The notes below the pieces were generated by a model. It saw only the letters and a program-made list of their open reading frames with translations, ran no database searches and was not told where the DNA came from. Of a stretch of 64,000 nt of DNA, positions 9,446 through 16,802 are shown piece after piece. Within the stretch, counting starts at the first letter, position 1, and each line of letters starts with the position of its first letter. A program made the translations under genes and the position numbers. Origin of the DNA: Pseudomonas sp. ANT_J12 (GTDB lineage: Bacteria > Pseudomonadota > Gammaproteobacteria > Pseudomonadales > Pseudomonadaceae); assembly GCF_008370045.1 (NCBI RefSeq), contig NZ_VOBN01000006.1, positions 248,001 to 312,000 on the forward strand, written 5' to 3'.

Positions 9446-9996
9446 TGAGTGGGTTGGCGGGGGGGGCGGGGGAAGTGATGGCTTCCTGGCTGGTCCGTGG
9501 GTGGGTGTTGGTGGTGCTGGTAGGGGTAAGCGGGTGCCATTCAGGCCCCGAAATGGTGTCTGCCCCGGTAACTGGTTATAACCATACCTCCGCAGAAATT
9601 ATACGGTTCAGTATCAATGGCGCTGGCGGTCCTCGGATTCCACCCAATCAGGCTGGAGGTGAGGTTTGCTGCGGCGTACTTCCTGTTCAATGGACCTCTG
9701 AACTTAGAGCGTTTATCGAATGGGACAAAGACCCAAAGCCATACGAATCCCTAGAGCGTGATCAGTACGGCCAAATTGTCAAAGAGGCCGCTATTCGCCA
9801 CACCGTTGGTTATTCTCATCACTCAGCTACTGTAGAAATCCCTAAATACGCTGAAGAAGTGTGCGCTTTGCAAGTTCACTTTTTTCCTTGCGATCAAGTA
9901 AGGGTGTCCACGACTTGTTATACCCTTGGGCATCAGAATTATCCCGACAAGGCGTATTTTCAGGTAAAGGAGTCGACGACATGTCCGGTTCTTTGA
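9445..9996 (+). CDS. DUF3304 lipoprotein 1, probable Tle1 immunity protein
   Basis: A protein of 183 residues with a lipoprotein signal ending at Cys31 (LVGVSGC) and a DUF3304 body containing the family signatures TGYNHTSAEII, NGAGG and GEVCCGVLP. DUF3304 proteins commonly sit beside DUF2235 phospholipase effectors, and as periplasmic lipoproteins they are taken to neutralise the effector where it acts. The start ATG overlaps the adaptor stop (ATGA). The last 16 bases overlap the start of the second copy. Base composition is much more AT-rich than in the tss genes. The immunity role is inferred from context. Confidence 0.82.
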   Translation: MSGLAGGAGEVMASWLVRGWVLVVLVGVSGCHSGPEMVSAPVTGYNHTSAEIIRFSINGAGGPRIPPNQAGGEVCCGVLPVQWTSELRAFIEWDKDPKPYESLERDQYGQIVKEAAIRHTVGYSHHSATVEIPKYAEEVCALQVHFFPCDQVRVSTTCYTLGHQNYPDKAYFQVKESTTCPVL

Positions 9997-10535
9997 TTGG
10001 GCTTTTGAGGGACTTCGGATCTCGGAGTTGTAGTGGTTTGCTTTTCGTAAGTCTGTTGGGATTAAGCGGTTGCCATACGCATCCCGAAATGGTGTCAACA
10101 CCTGTAACAGGATTTAATCATACTTCGGCCAGTATTATAAAGTTCACCGTGAACGGTGCCGGGGGACACAACATTTCGGCATTTCAAGGTGGAGGGAGTC
10201 AAGTTTGCTGCAGCATACTCCCTGCTCAATGGAATTCGGTGCTTCGGGCGGTCGTTGAGTGGGATAAAGACCCTAATCCCGATAAAGTTGTTAAGCGTGA
10301 TAGATATGGGCAAATTGATAAGGGCGGCTATAAGAAGTACGCGGTCAATGTCTCTCACCACAAGGCGACTGTTGAAATTCCACAGTACGGTAGCGAATTT
10401 TGCGCGCTTCAAGTTCACTTTCTTGTTTGTGATCAGGTGAAGGTTTCTACGACTTGCTTTACACCTAAGCATCCGGATTATCCCGATAAGGCTTATTTTC
10501 AGATTCAGGAGTCGACGACATGTTCGGAAATTTAG
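9981..10535 (+). CDS. DUF3304 lipoprotein 2, probable Tle1 immunity protein
   Basis: A protein of 184 residues clearly paralogous to its neighbours: TGFNHTSASII, VNGAGGHN, QVCCSILPAQW and a C-terminal ESTTC. The lipobox is LGLSGC with Cys at residue 31, the same position as in copy 1, which supports the ATG at 9981 over the longer frame upstream. The gene begins inside the last 16 bases of copy 1, so translation is probably coupled. Its own last 16 bases (from 10520) contain an equivalent ATG that opens only a 43-codon frame. Function is inferred as immunity, possibly against a variant effector. Confidence 0.8.
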   Translation: MSGSLIGLLRDFGSRSCSGLLFVSLLGLSGCHTHPEMVSTPVTGFNHTSASIIKFTVNGAGGHNISAFQGGGSQVCCSILPAQWNSVLRAVVEWDKDPNPDKVVKRDRYGQIDKGGYKKYAVNVSHHKATVEIPQYGSEFCALQVHFLVCDQVKVSTTCFTPKHPDYPDKAYFQIQESTTCSEI

Positions 10536-10572
10536 AGAGGCTCGTGAACCTGATGGCGACAAAAAAATGTGA

Positions 10573-10683
10573 TTTTTATCTCGCGGGCAAATATTTACAT
10601 TCTCAGGCAGCATCAACCCGGTTCTCCGGGCATTTAAGTATTACCCGATGAATATGGAGGGATCGAAGGTATGTCAAATCTAA
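10573..10683 (+). pseudogene. Relic of a fourth DUF3304 immunity gene (C-terminal end only)
   Basis: After copy 2, frame 1 reads FLSRGQIF…AFKYYPMNMEGSKVCQI and then stops. This lines up with the C-terminus of copy 3 (FLPCDQVRV…AYPYNFPMIMEEPKVCPNK), including the final Cys region. The frame is closed by a TGA at 10570-10572 and everything upstream of it is missing, so only the tail survives. The DNA at its end (GGAGG…GAAGGTATGTC) repeats the copy 3/tle1 junction. I read this as the scar of a deletion within a longer array. The alignment was made by eye and is short. Confidence 0.6.
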
Positions 10684-11312
10684 TAGGGAAAGTTGTCAGC
10701 AGGTATTTTGGAATGTCATTTCCATTCGTCAGATCATTACTGAGGCCAGATATGCCTATGAAGGCTCTATCCCGTTCTGGAAGAGCGTTTAGATCACGCT
10801 TTATACGTGCGATTTTATTGCTGGCTGGCATATTAACCATGACTGCCTGCCAGGCGCAGTCAAAAATGCTCCCTACATCGGTTACTGGCTATAACCATAC
10901 TTCCGCCGCTATTAATAGATTTACCGTCAATGGCGCTGGAGGACCGAACATAGGCCCGCATCAAGGTGGAGGAAGCGAAGTTTGTTGTGGTGTAATACCA
11001 AGGGTATGGACACCTGGATTAAGAGCCATTGTTGAGTGGGAGGCAGACCCTAATTCAAATTCGTCAACCAAATGGCCTCCTCTTGGTACGGATGCTTTTC
11101 GTGCAGAGTTAAAAAAACACGCAGCTCAATATACGCATCACACGGTGACTGTCGATATTCCAAAATACGAAGTTGCAGGCTCTTTGAAGGTGCATTTTCT
11201 TCCATGTGATCAAGTTCGCGTTTCAGCTGACAACATTAAGCGCGGAGATCCTGCCTATCCTTATAACTTTCCAATGATTATGGAGGAGCCGAAGGTATGT
11301 CCAAACAAATAG
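10671..11312 (+). CDS. DUF3304 lipoprotein 3, probable Tle1 immunity protein
   Basis: A third paralogue: TGYNHTSAAIN, VNGAGGPN, SEVCCGVIP. From the ATG at 10671 (GGAGGG nine bases upstream) the protein is 213 residues and the lipobox Cys (LTMTAC) falls at residue 60, an unusually long signal. From ATG 10752 (GAGG six bases upstream) or 10758 the Cys falls at 33 or 31, matching copies 1 and 2, so an internal start is quite possible; the mature protein is the same. Its last 16 bases overlap the tle1 start, making it the cognate immunity candidate for the effector next to it. Confidence 0.78.
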   Translation: MSNLIGKVVSRYFGMSFPFVRSLLRPDMPMKALSRSGRAFRSRFIRAILLLAGILTMTACQAQSKMLPTSVTGYNHTSAAINRFTVNGAGGPNIGPHQGGGSEVCCGVIPRVWTPGLRAIVEWEADPNSNSSTKWPPLGTDAFRAELKKHAAQYTHHTVTVDIPKYEVAGSLKVHFLPCDQVRVSADNIKRGDPAYPYNFPMIMEEPKVCPNK

Positions 11313-13903
11313 GCGCAGAGATTAAATCTCGTCCAGCCTCTGCATTGGTGCCACCAGTGTTTCCTGGGCAAGGACGTTTGCCTACAGATCCAAATCAGGT
11401 TTCGGAAAATATACGTAAACAAAAGGCGGATGAGACACGCTTTACAAACCAACAACGAAAACTGCTCCAGTCTATGGGCAATATTCAAAGCGGTCCGCCA
11501 TGCAGTAAGGCTTTGCATATAACAATTGCGTTTGATGGAACCAACAATAATGACGCAGCTGACAGCTCTTCGAGTCCATCCTCGTGTAGCAATATAGCTC
11601 GTATATTTCATGCGAGTTTAGGTTCAGATCCTACAACCCAAACAGGGTACTATCGTTACTGTAGTCCAGGGGTGGGGACAACATTTCCTGAGATCAATGA
11701 AGTTGTACCAGACTCATTCGGCCTGATCGGCGCAAATGGTGGTGAGAATCGAATAAATTGGGGGTTAACCCGACTGATTGCGGCCCTAAAGGATGCTATT
11801 CCGGAGCAAAATCCGCTTTCGCCAGATCAAACGTTAGAGTTGGTGGAGGGCATGGCGACTTCTTGGTTAGGTACTGTCATGACGGCAGGGCTGATGGAAA
11901 ATGGAGAGAAAAAGCGCGAAGCAGTTATGCGGCCGCATATCCAAGATCTAGAAAAAGAGCTTAAGAAGTTCAATGAGGCAGACCAAAAGCCTCGAATCCT
12001 AGCGATGCGTTTGTATGTATATGGATTTTCCCGTGGGGCTGCTCAGGCGCGTACTTTTGCTAACTGGCTTCAAACGTTGACGCGTTGCCAAGGCGATAGT
12101 GGCGTCATGGAATACCGCTTTGCAGGCTTGCCGTTGTCTATAGAGTTTCTTGGTCTCTGCGACACCGTTGCTGCAGTTGGTCTGGCTGATAGTGCGCCAT
12201 TCGCTGCTGGGCATATGGGGTGGGCTGACGACACCATGCGGTTGCCTGAAGACCTGATCACCGCGAGTCTGGACACAACAGTTCCCGAAGATCGTCACTT
12301 TTTAAAGCGCTGCGTGCATTTGGTCTCGGCTCATGAGCAGCGCGCCAGTTTTCCTCTGGACTCTATACGCCGCCGGCCAAAAAAAATTGATGGTCAGCGG
12401 GATACAGAAGCGCCGTCCGGCTATCGTGATAATACCGTCGAGTATTTTTATCCTGGCGTGCACTCGGACGTAGGAGGCGGGTATTCACCGAAAGACCAAG
12501 GCAAAGCAGTCGCAGGCACCAACGAATTGTTGTCCCAGATTCCTCTGCATCATCTCTACGCTGAAGCGTTCAAGGCCGGTGCTCCGTTGCAAGTCCCCAA
12601 AGAAGCCCTTCTGCCCGATCACGAGGTGTGGCGTGCTATGGAGAAATCCGTCTTAGGCGAATTCGATTTCAGCGCTGACTTGGTTCGACGCTTCAACGCT
12701 TGGCAAGCGCAAGCCAAAGGAGGTGCTTTAGAGGAGGTAATGAAGCAGGAGCATGTGCTAATTACCGCATGGAGAATCGACCGTTATGCCGGTGGCGTAG
12801 AAAAGCAACCATTCTTTCAAAGCTCTTCCTCTGACATGCCAAAAGCCAAAATTGATGCTTGGGAAGCGATACAGGCACGCAGAGATGCCAAGACTTCTGC
12901 TGCTGCTGAGGGTAAGCCTGAGCCGACTTATACAGAGGCTGAGGAAAAGGAAAACCAACTGAATATACAAATTGTCGGCGGCCAAGAAAAAGTCGACAAA
13001 ATGCGTTGGGAGAAAAAATTTGAGCCTCCTCTAGATCATCGTCAGTTGAGTGGAGCAGCGGGGGAGTTCCGGCACGACTACCTGAAAGAGTGGGGCGTGG
13101 TAGATGATTCAATCACTATTGGTGGCGTAGCCGACATGCTTCTAGGCGGTACTGTGTTCCTTATAAATGAGGAGGACGAAGCCGAGGAATACGCATACCT
13201 ACATGATGAAGGCACAAAGCGATACGAGAAAATGTTTATCGCTCCGAATAAGCCTAGACCCGGTCAGGAAGATCTAGTGGCACTGTTCGATAATCAGGTT
13301 CATGACTCCCGTGCATGGTTTATGAACCATTCCGCTATCGGCCCGCGAGAACCTTTTACGGACTATTTCCGTATTCGACTGGTTCATTTCGATAACGAAT
13401 CTAATAAGCAACTATCACTCTTGGTTACTGCTGGACGAGTAATCGGAGTTGGTATTGCCTTGGCTAGCGTAGGCCTGAGCATTAAGAGGAAAGACCCTCG
13501 CATGTTGCTGGGGCTGTTCCTGCCGTCCTTGGCGAGGCCAGTACTCAGCGGCAAAGTGGGTCTTCCGGAAATCAGCGCCTTCGACCCGCTTACCGGTATT
13601 GCACTACCGATGCTCACTAACCTGGATTCGTTGAGGTCGTTCACTAAAGAACCGGGCGACATGGTGGCTAAAGTCGCCGCATTACCCGCGCTGCAGCCGC
13701 TTACCGCAGCCAACGCAAACACTCCAGCCCTTCAGAAAATCCTGGTGGCCCATCAGGCAGTCGAAGCAGCCCGCAAGAAAGACGCTAGTGCCTTGGCAAG
13801 TCTGGTGGCCAAAGCGGCTAACGATGAGGATAAGCCCGGAGGTTGGATGGACATGGTGGCCGATCAGGCTGGTAGCTTGAAGTCGTCTGAAAAGAACGTG
13901 TAA
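11297..13903 (+). CDS. tle1: Tle1-family (DUF2235) type VI phospholipase effector
   Basis: A protein of 868 residues. The DUF2235 alpha/beta-hydrolase core starts at about residue 70 (LHITIAFDGTNNN). It carries the nucleophile elbow GFSRG with Ser at about 245 and a conserved HSDVGGGYSP with Asp at about 391. Tle1 effectors hydrolyse glycerophospholipids of the target cell membrane after delivery by VgrG. The C-terminal half is variable and has a hydrophobic stretch at about 708-728 (LLVTAGRVIGVGIALASVGL) that could insert into membrane. There is no signal peptide, as expected. The ATG overlaps the preceding immunity gene by 16 bases. Position after vgrG, adaptor and DUF3304 genes supports the call. 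Confidence 0.9.
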   Translation: MSKQIGAEIKSRPASALVPPVFPGQGRLPTDPNQVSENIRKQKADETRFTNQQRKLLQSMGNIQSGPPCSKALHITIAFDGTNNNDAADSSSSPSSCSNIARIFHASLGSDPTTQTGYYRYCSPGVGTTFPEINEVVPDSFGLIGANGGENRINWGLTRLIAALKDAIPEQNPLSPDQTLELVEGMATSWLGTVMTAGLMENGEKKREAVMRPHIQDLEKELKKFNEADQKPRILAMRLYVYGFSRGAAQARTFANWLQTLTRCQGDSGVMEYRFAGLPLSIEFLGLCDTVAAVGLADSAPFAAGHMGWADDTMRLPEDLITASLDTTVPEDRHFLKRCVHLVSAHEQRASFPLDSIRRRPKKIDGQRDTEAPSGYRDNTVEYFYPGVHSDVGGGYSPKDQGKAVAGTNELLSQIPLHHLYAEAFKAGAPLQVPKEALLPDHEVWRAMEKSVLGEFDFSADLVRRFNAWQAQAKGGALEEVMKQEHVLITAWRIDRYAGGVEKQPFFQSSSSDMPKAKIDAWEAIQARRDAKTSAAAEGKPEPTYTEAEEKENQLNIQIVGGQEKVDKMRWEKKFEPPLDHRQLSGAAGEFRHDYLKEWGVVDDSITIGGVADMLLGGTVFLINEEDEAEEYAYLHDEGTKRYEKMFIAPNKPRPGQEDLVALFDNQVHDSRAWFMNHSAIGPREPFTDYFRIRLVHFDNESNKQLSLLVTAGRVIGVGIALASVGLSIKRKDPRMLLGLFLPSLARPVLSGKVGLPEISAFDPLTGIALPMLTNLDSLRSFTKEPGDMVAKVAALPALQPLTAANANTPALQKILVAHQAVEAARKKDASALASLVAKAANDEDKPGGWMDMVADQAGSLKSSEKNV

Positions 13904-13918
13904 CTGCAAAACGATGAA

Positions 13919-13944
13919 GGGCGGCTCTTGATGAGCCGTCCTTT
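13919..13944 (+). terminator. Intrinsic terminator after tle1
   Basis: A nine-pair stem (GGGCGGCTC with GAGCCGTCC, one G-T pair) and loop TTGAT are followed by a short T run, 15 bases after the tle1 stop. It ends the type VI effector transcript. Confidence 0.65.
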
Positions 13945-14070
13945 GCGTTTGTGCGCTCAGGTTTTTGGATCAGAACTCGCGACCGGATGAGGTTCTCCCG
14001 GCTACCCTTACAACTACCCAGCGCAAATGGACGAACCTAGGGTCTGTCCAGGCTCCTAATCCCCAACACA

Positions 14071-14116
14071 AAACGGCCCTGATTGTTGGTAATTCCAATC
14101 AGGGCCGTTTTTTTAT
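14071..14116. terminator. Bidirectional intrinsic terminator between tle1 and the DUF6124 gene
   Basis: A perfect 15-pair stem, AAACGGCCCTGATTG with CAATCAGGGCCGTTT, flanks a ten-base loop and is followed by seven T residues. The A run on the left side makes it work on the minus strand too. It lies 24 bases beyond the stop of the minus-strand DUF6124 gene. Confidence 0.85.
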
Positions 14117-14139
14117 TGGGCTGGCGAGCCAGGTTCGCG

Positions 14140-14529
14140 TTATGCCTTAGCCCGATGCGCCCCCGGATCTGGCGAATCAATTTGATCCAGCGCTCGCTCC
14201 ACCAACAAATGCACTCCATCCGCCAATCGACTCAATGCCAAGGCTACCGAGCGGCGTGAGCCTTCCACGTCATCGGCGAGGTCTGCGGCGATGGCGCTGA
14301 TGGATAGCAGGTCTTCGGACGCGTTGGCCAGGAGGGTTTCGGTGTGGAGGTCGGGGGTGACGTTGAACAGGGCGCCTTTGCGGGGCTTGGTTTTGGGTTT
14401 TGCGTCGGGTTTTGGGCCGAGGTGGTAGTCGAGGGCGCGTTCGGCGGCTTCGTGGAGTTTTCTGGAATCGAGGGATTCGTAGGGGGATGTGGATAAGTCG
14501 TCGGGTGGATTTGGTGTTGGTTTGATCAT
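14140..14529 (-). CDS. DUF6124 family protein
   Basis: A protein of 129 residues starting MIKPTPNPPDD, with a basic middle (KPDAKPKTKPRKG) and a helical C-terminal half (NASEDLLSISAIAADLADDVEGSRRSVA, given here only for its pattern of alternating hydrophobic residues). It matches what I know as DUF6124, a small cytoplasmic family largely confined to Pseudomonas and of unknown function. I chose the ATG at 14529 because the upstream part of the longer frame lies in a structured leader. The gene stands alone with its own leader and terminator, so it is a one-gene unit. No enzymatic motif is visible. Confidence 0.7.
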   Translation of the reverse strand: MIKPTPNPPDDLSTSPYESLDSRKLHEAAERALDYHLGPKPDAKPKTKPRKGALFNVTPDLHTETLLANASEDLLSISAIAADLADDVEGSRRSVALALSRLADGVHLLVERALDQIDSPDPGAHRAKA

Positions 14530-14539
14530 AGGTGTAACT

Positions 14540-14665
14540 CCGTAATTTATGGAGCTGGCACCATTTCGCTTGCGCTTCGAAAAGGTGGCAGCTGTGTATA
14601 GGTGTGCAAGACCGGCGGAGCTACAACCCGGCAGACCCGAAGGTCTCCCATACACAGCAGCCATA
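14540..14665 (-). promoter_or_regulatory. Structured 5' leader RNA of the DUF6124 gene
   Basis: Read on the minus strand, a long closing stem pairs 14648-14662 (GCTGCTGTGTATGGG) with 14588-14602 (CCTATACACAGCTGC). Inside it are a hairpin with a TTCG tetraloop (AGACC-TTCG-GGTCT, 14633-14646) and a second GC-rich hairpin closed by CCGG/CCGG. The whole resembles a three-way junction and ends just before the ribosome binding region of the DUF6124 gene. A -10-like TATGCT lies upstream near 14680. I recall similar leaders before other small Pseudomonas genes, but no family name can be given from the sequence alone. Confidence 0.55.
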
Positions 14666-14923
14666 ACGACTCGCGAGCATAGGAAAACACTCGATGAATT
14701 GCCATAACCAAATTGTGTACTCCGTCAGACTTGCACGTCCGAGTCACCGATTTTGCGGTGACGAAGAAAGGTTATCCCTATGAATGCAGCCCGCCTAGTT
14801 CACGAACACCCCCACGTATCGAAGGAAATATCCGATGGTTTTGCAGGCAATGTAAGCGGATGATCCGACACTTTTAAACGCAGCCACCGCACAGCTTAAA
14901 CAAGGGCTTTTTGAGTGATCGAC
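14666..14923. other. Intergenic region between two divergent genes
   Basis: Together with the DUF6124 leader this makes a 394-base gene-free gap. It should hold the two divergent promoters. A seven-pair hairpin (GTCACCG…CGGTGAC, 14743-14762) is visible. Small open frames here lack ribosome binding sites and are not credible genes. Confidence 0.5.
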
Positions 14924-16195
14924 ATGGATTGTTTAGTGAACAAAAACCGCGCAGCACTGAAGGCTGCTTTCCTGCTGAGCCTGTTCCTGGGCAGCGCGCA
15001 TGCATTCGCTGAAGACCCACCTTGCCCGTTCGAAGTCCCGCAAACAGATCTGAAGGTCGCGAGCTGCGCTGAAGAAGGGGGCGTGAACATCCTGAAACTC
15101 GTGCCCCGCAACAACCCCGAGTCCACCAACGTCTTCGATAACCTGCCCACCTTCATCGTCTCCGGGAAAAACCTGGAGGACATTTTGGCGGTTGTCGGAA
15201 TCGACAGCGCACGGCGTTACAACAAGCTGATCGAAGTGCCTCGCGCTGAAGAACTCAGGGAGTTTTCGGACGCTGCGCCCACCGCAAAAGCGTTAATGCA
15301 GCAGCCAGGCTGGACGCTGTTGGACATGAGAAACGTTATCTACCCTGGCCCGGAGGATGTTGAGGGGTTTTCATTAACCTGCAATACGCTTCAAGCAGAA
15401 ACAGCCCAGGGTTTTGTCGTGGTTTCGCAGTGCAATACCTTTTATGAAGAGGGTGTATTGAGCCTGAAAAAACTCCTCGCCCGAATCACCTGCAATCCCC
15501 CAAAAAGTGAAGCCTTCCCAGCGCTGCAAACAGAATCGGGTGCTATCGTTTTCAACTACACCAACCTGCCCGAAGACGAATCCCAAGACCCCGACGAAAA
15601 AGCCATCGAAATCGATTTTGTAAATTGCGCCGACGGTAAAAAGACGAACATCGGCGGCCTGCCATTTCTGGCGGCCACTGGACGCGTTCAAGCGGCTTTC
15701 TTCGCTCAGGCCAAACCCGACGCCGAGCCAATGCTGTTCGTCATTCATGCCGTCGGAATCAGAGCCGATACCGGCGTTAATTATTTGGGCGAGTACTACA
15801 CCGTTCACGCGTATTCCCCTACGGCGAAGGGCTATGTGAGGGATGAGCAACTGTCGAACTACTTCGGCAATGGCGGCGATATCGTGCGCGATTTCGACTC
15901 CGAGGAGTTGGTCTACACATTCCCCTATAAAACCGCCGATGCCATCGTCGCCAAACTCAATTCCGCCGCTTATAAACACTGGGCAGCGGGAGACAAAGTA
16001 ACGCTCACCATCAACAAGAAGACCTCCATCTACAGTTCGCCGGTTTTAGCGGAGGTGACGAAGATGTATTTGATCCCGGGTGATTCGGTGTTGCAGGAAG
16101 GGGTTGAGGCGGGTTGGGTCAAGATCTTGTTCAAAACCCCCAAGGGCAAATCCATTCGGGGTTGGGTGCAATGCGGTGATACGGGTGGTTGCTGA
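14924..16195 (+). CDS. Exported protein of unknown function with C-terminal SH3-like region
   Basis: A protein of 423 residues. The signal peptide is clear (AALKAAFLLSLFLGSAHAFA, cleavage near residue 30), so it acts in the periplasm or outside. Several cysteines follow (CPFE, SCAEE, CNTL, QCNTF, ITCN, FVNC) and suggest disulfides. The last 70 residues (KVTLTINKKTSIYSSP…GWVKILF…GWVQC) look like a bacterial SH3 fold, often used for binding wall peptides. I chose the ATG at 14924 rather than the GTG nine bases upstream. I do not recognise the main body, and the gene stands alone in its direction. Confidence 0.6.
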   Translation: MDCLVNKNRAALKAAFLLSLFLGSAHAFAEDPPCPFEVPQTDLKVASCAEEGGVNILKLVPRNNPESTNVFDNLPTFIVSGKNLEDILAVVGIDSARRYNKLIEVPRAEELREFSDAAPTAKALMQQPGWTLLDMRNVIYPGPEDVEGFSLTCNTLQAETAQGFVVVSQCNTFYEEGVLSLKKLLARITCNPPKSEAFPALQTESGAIVFNYTNLPEDESQDPDEKAIEIDFVNCADGKKTNIGGLPFLAATGRVQAAFFAQAKPDAEPMLFVIHAVGIRADTGVNYLGEYYTVHAYSPTAKGYVRDEQLSNYFGNGGDIVRDFDSEELVYTFPYKTADAIVAKLNSAAYKHWAAGDKVTLTINKKTSIYSSPVLAEVTKMYLIPGDSVLQEGVEAGWVKILFKTPKGKSIRGWVQCGDTGGC

Positions 16196-16236
16196 TTGAT
16201 ACTTCGGCCTATGAGTGGGGGCTCGCCACTGCCATT

Positions 16237-16276
16237 AATAAATAAATCTGTCCCCAATTTCCTGTCCCCAATTTCC
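16237..16276. repeat. Tandem TGTCCCCAATTTCC repeat with AATAAATAAATC flank
   Basis: The 14-base unit TGTCCCCAATTTCC occurs twice in direct succession, preceded by AATAAATAAATC. From memory, sequences reading GGGGACAGATTTATTT on the other strand border REP-associated tyrosine transposase genes in many proteobacteria. No such transposase is in this window, so this would be an orphan remnant. It lies in the gap just before the 16.3-kb operon. Confidence 0.5.
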
Positions 16277-16316
16277 TTTAGACTTGCCCCCCTCAAGGAA
16301 GCCCTCAGGACACGGA

Positions 16317-16802
16317 ATGCCAGTCCCCTCAAATACCCTTCGCCAAGCCCTGGTTGCTTGGCTATCCGCCGCCGCGCTGGTGCATCTGCTGGTCAGTATC
16401 GTGCTGACCTGGGTCGGCCCTTCGGGATGGCTCGACGTCTACCTGCAAAACGTCGACTACGCCTTCTGGACGGACCTGCCACCGCGCGCCGCCCGCGAGC
16501 AGGAACTCTGGTGGCTCGCCGTGTTCGGCGCCACGCTGCAAAGTTATTCGCTCTACATGCTCGGTCTCGTGCGCATCGGCAATCGCCTGAAAAGTCCCAT
16601 GGCCTGGGGCTGGTTGATCGCCGGCATTGTGCTGTGGGCGCCGCAGGACATGTGGTTTTCCCTGACGGCGCAGCTGTCGGTGAACCTGTGGATCGACGGC
16701 TTCGCGCTACTGACTTTATTGCCGCCGCTGATCTGGCTCTATCGCCACGACCGCCGCGCCGCCTCTTCAAACACCCCACCGAGTGACGCTGACCATGCCT
16801 GA
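16317..16802 (+). CDS. Small integral membrane protein, first gene of a putative nine-gene unit
   Basis: A protein of 161 residues with about four transmembrane segments (near 10-32, 60-80, 90-108 and 118-140) and no recognisable catalytic motif. The ATG at 16317 follows AGGA at suitable distance; the longer upstream start has no binding site. The last eight bases overlap the next gene, an epimerase whose own N-terminus is a membrane domain, so the two probably form a membrane complex. The family is not one I can name. Expression and coupling to the epimerase are inferred from overlap only. Confidence 0.65.
   Translation: MPVPSNTLRQALVAWLSAAALVHLLVSIVLTWVGPSGWLDVYLQNVDYAFWTDLPPRAAREQELWWLAVFGATLQSYSLYMLGLVRIGNRLKSPMAWGWLIAGIVLWAPQDMWFSLTAQLSVNLWIDGFALLTLLPPLIWLYRHDRRAASSNTPPSDADHA

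Noticed and set aside
10095..10616. A 173-codon minus-strand frame in the immunity array
   Set aside because: It is antisense to copy 2 and has no support.
10520..10651. A 43-codon frame beginning at the end of immunity copy 2
   Set aside because: The start is placed like those of real neighbours, but the product has no signal or domain and overlaps the immunity relic in another frame.
14547..14747. A 66-codon minus-strand frame
   Set aside because: It lies in the structured leader of the DUF6124 gene and is better explained as RNA.
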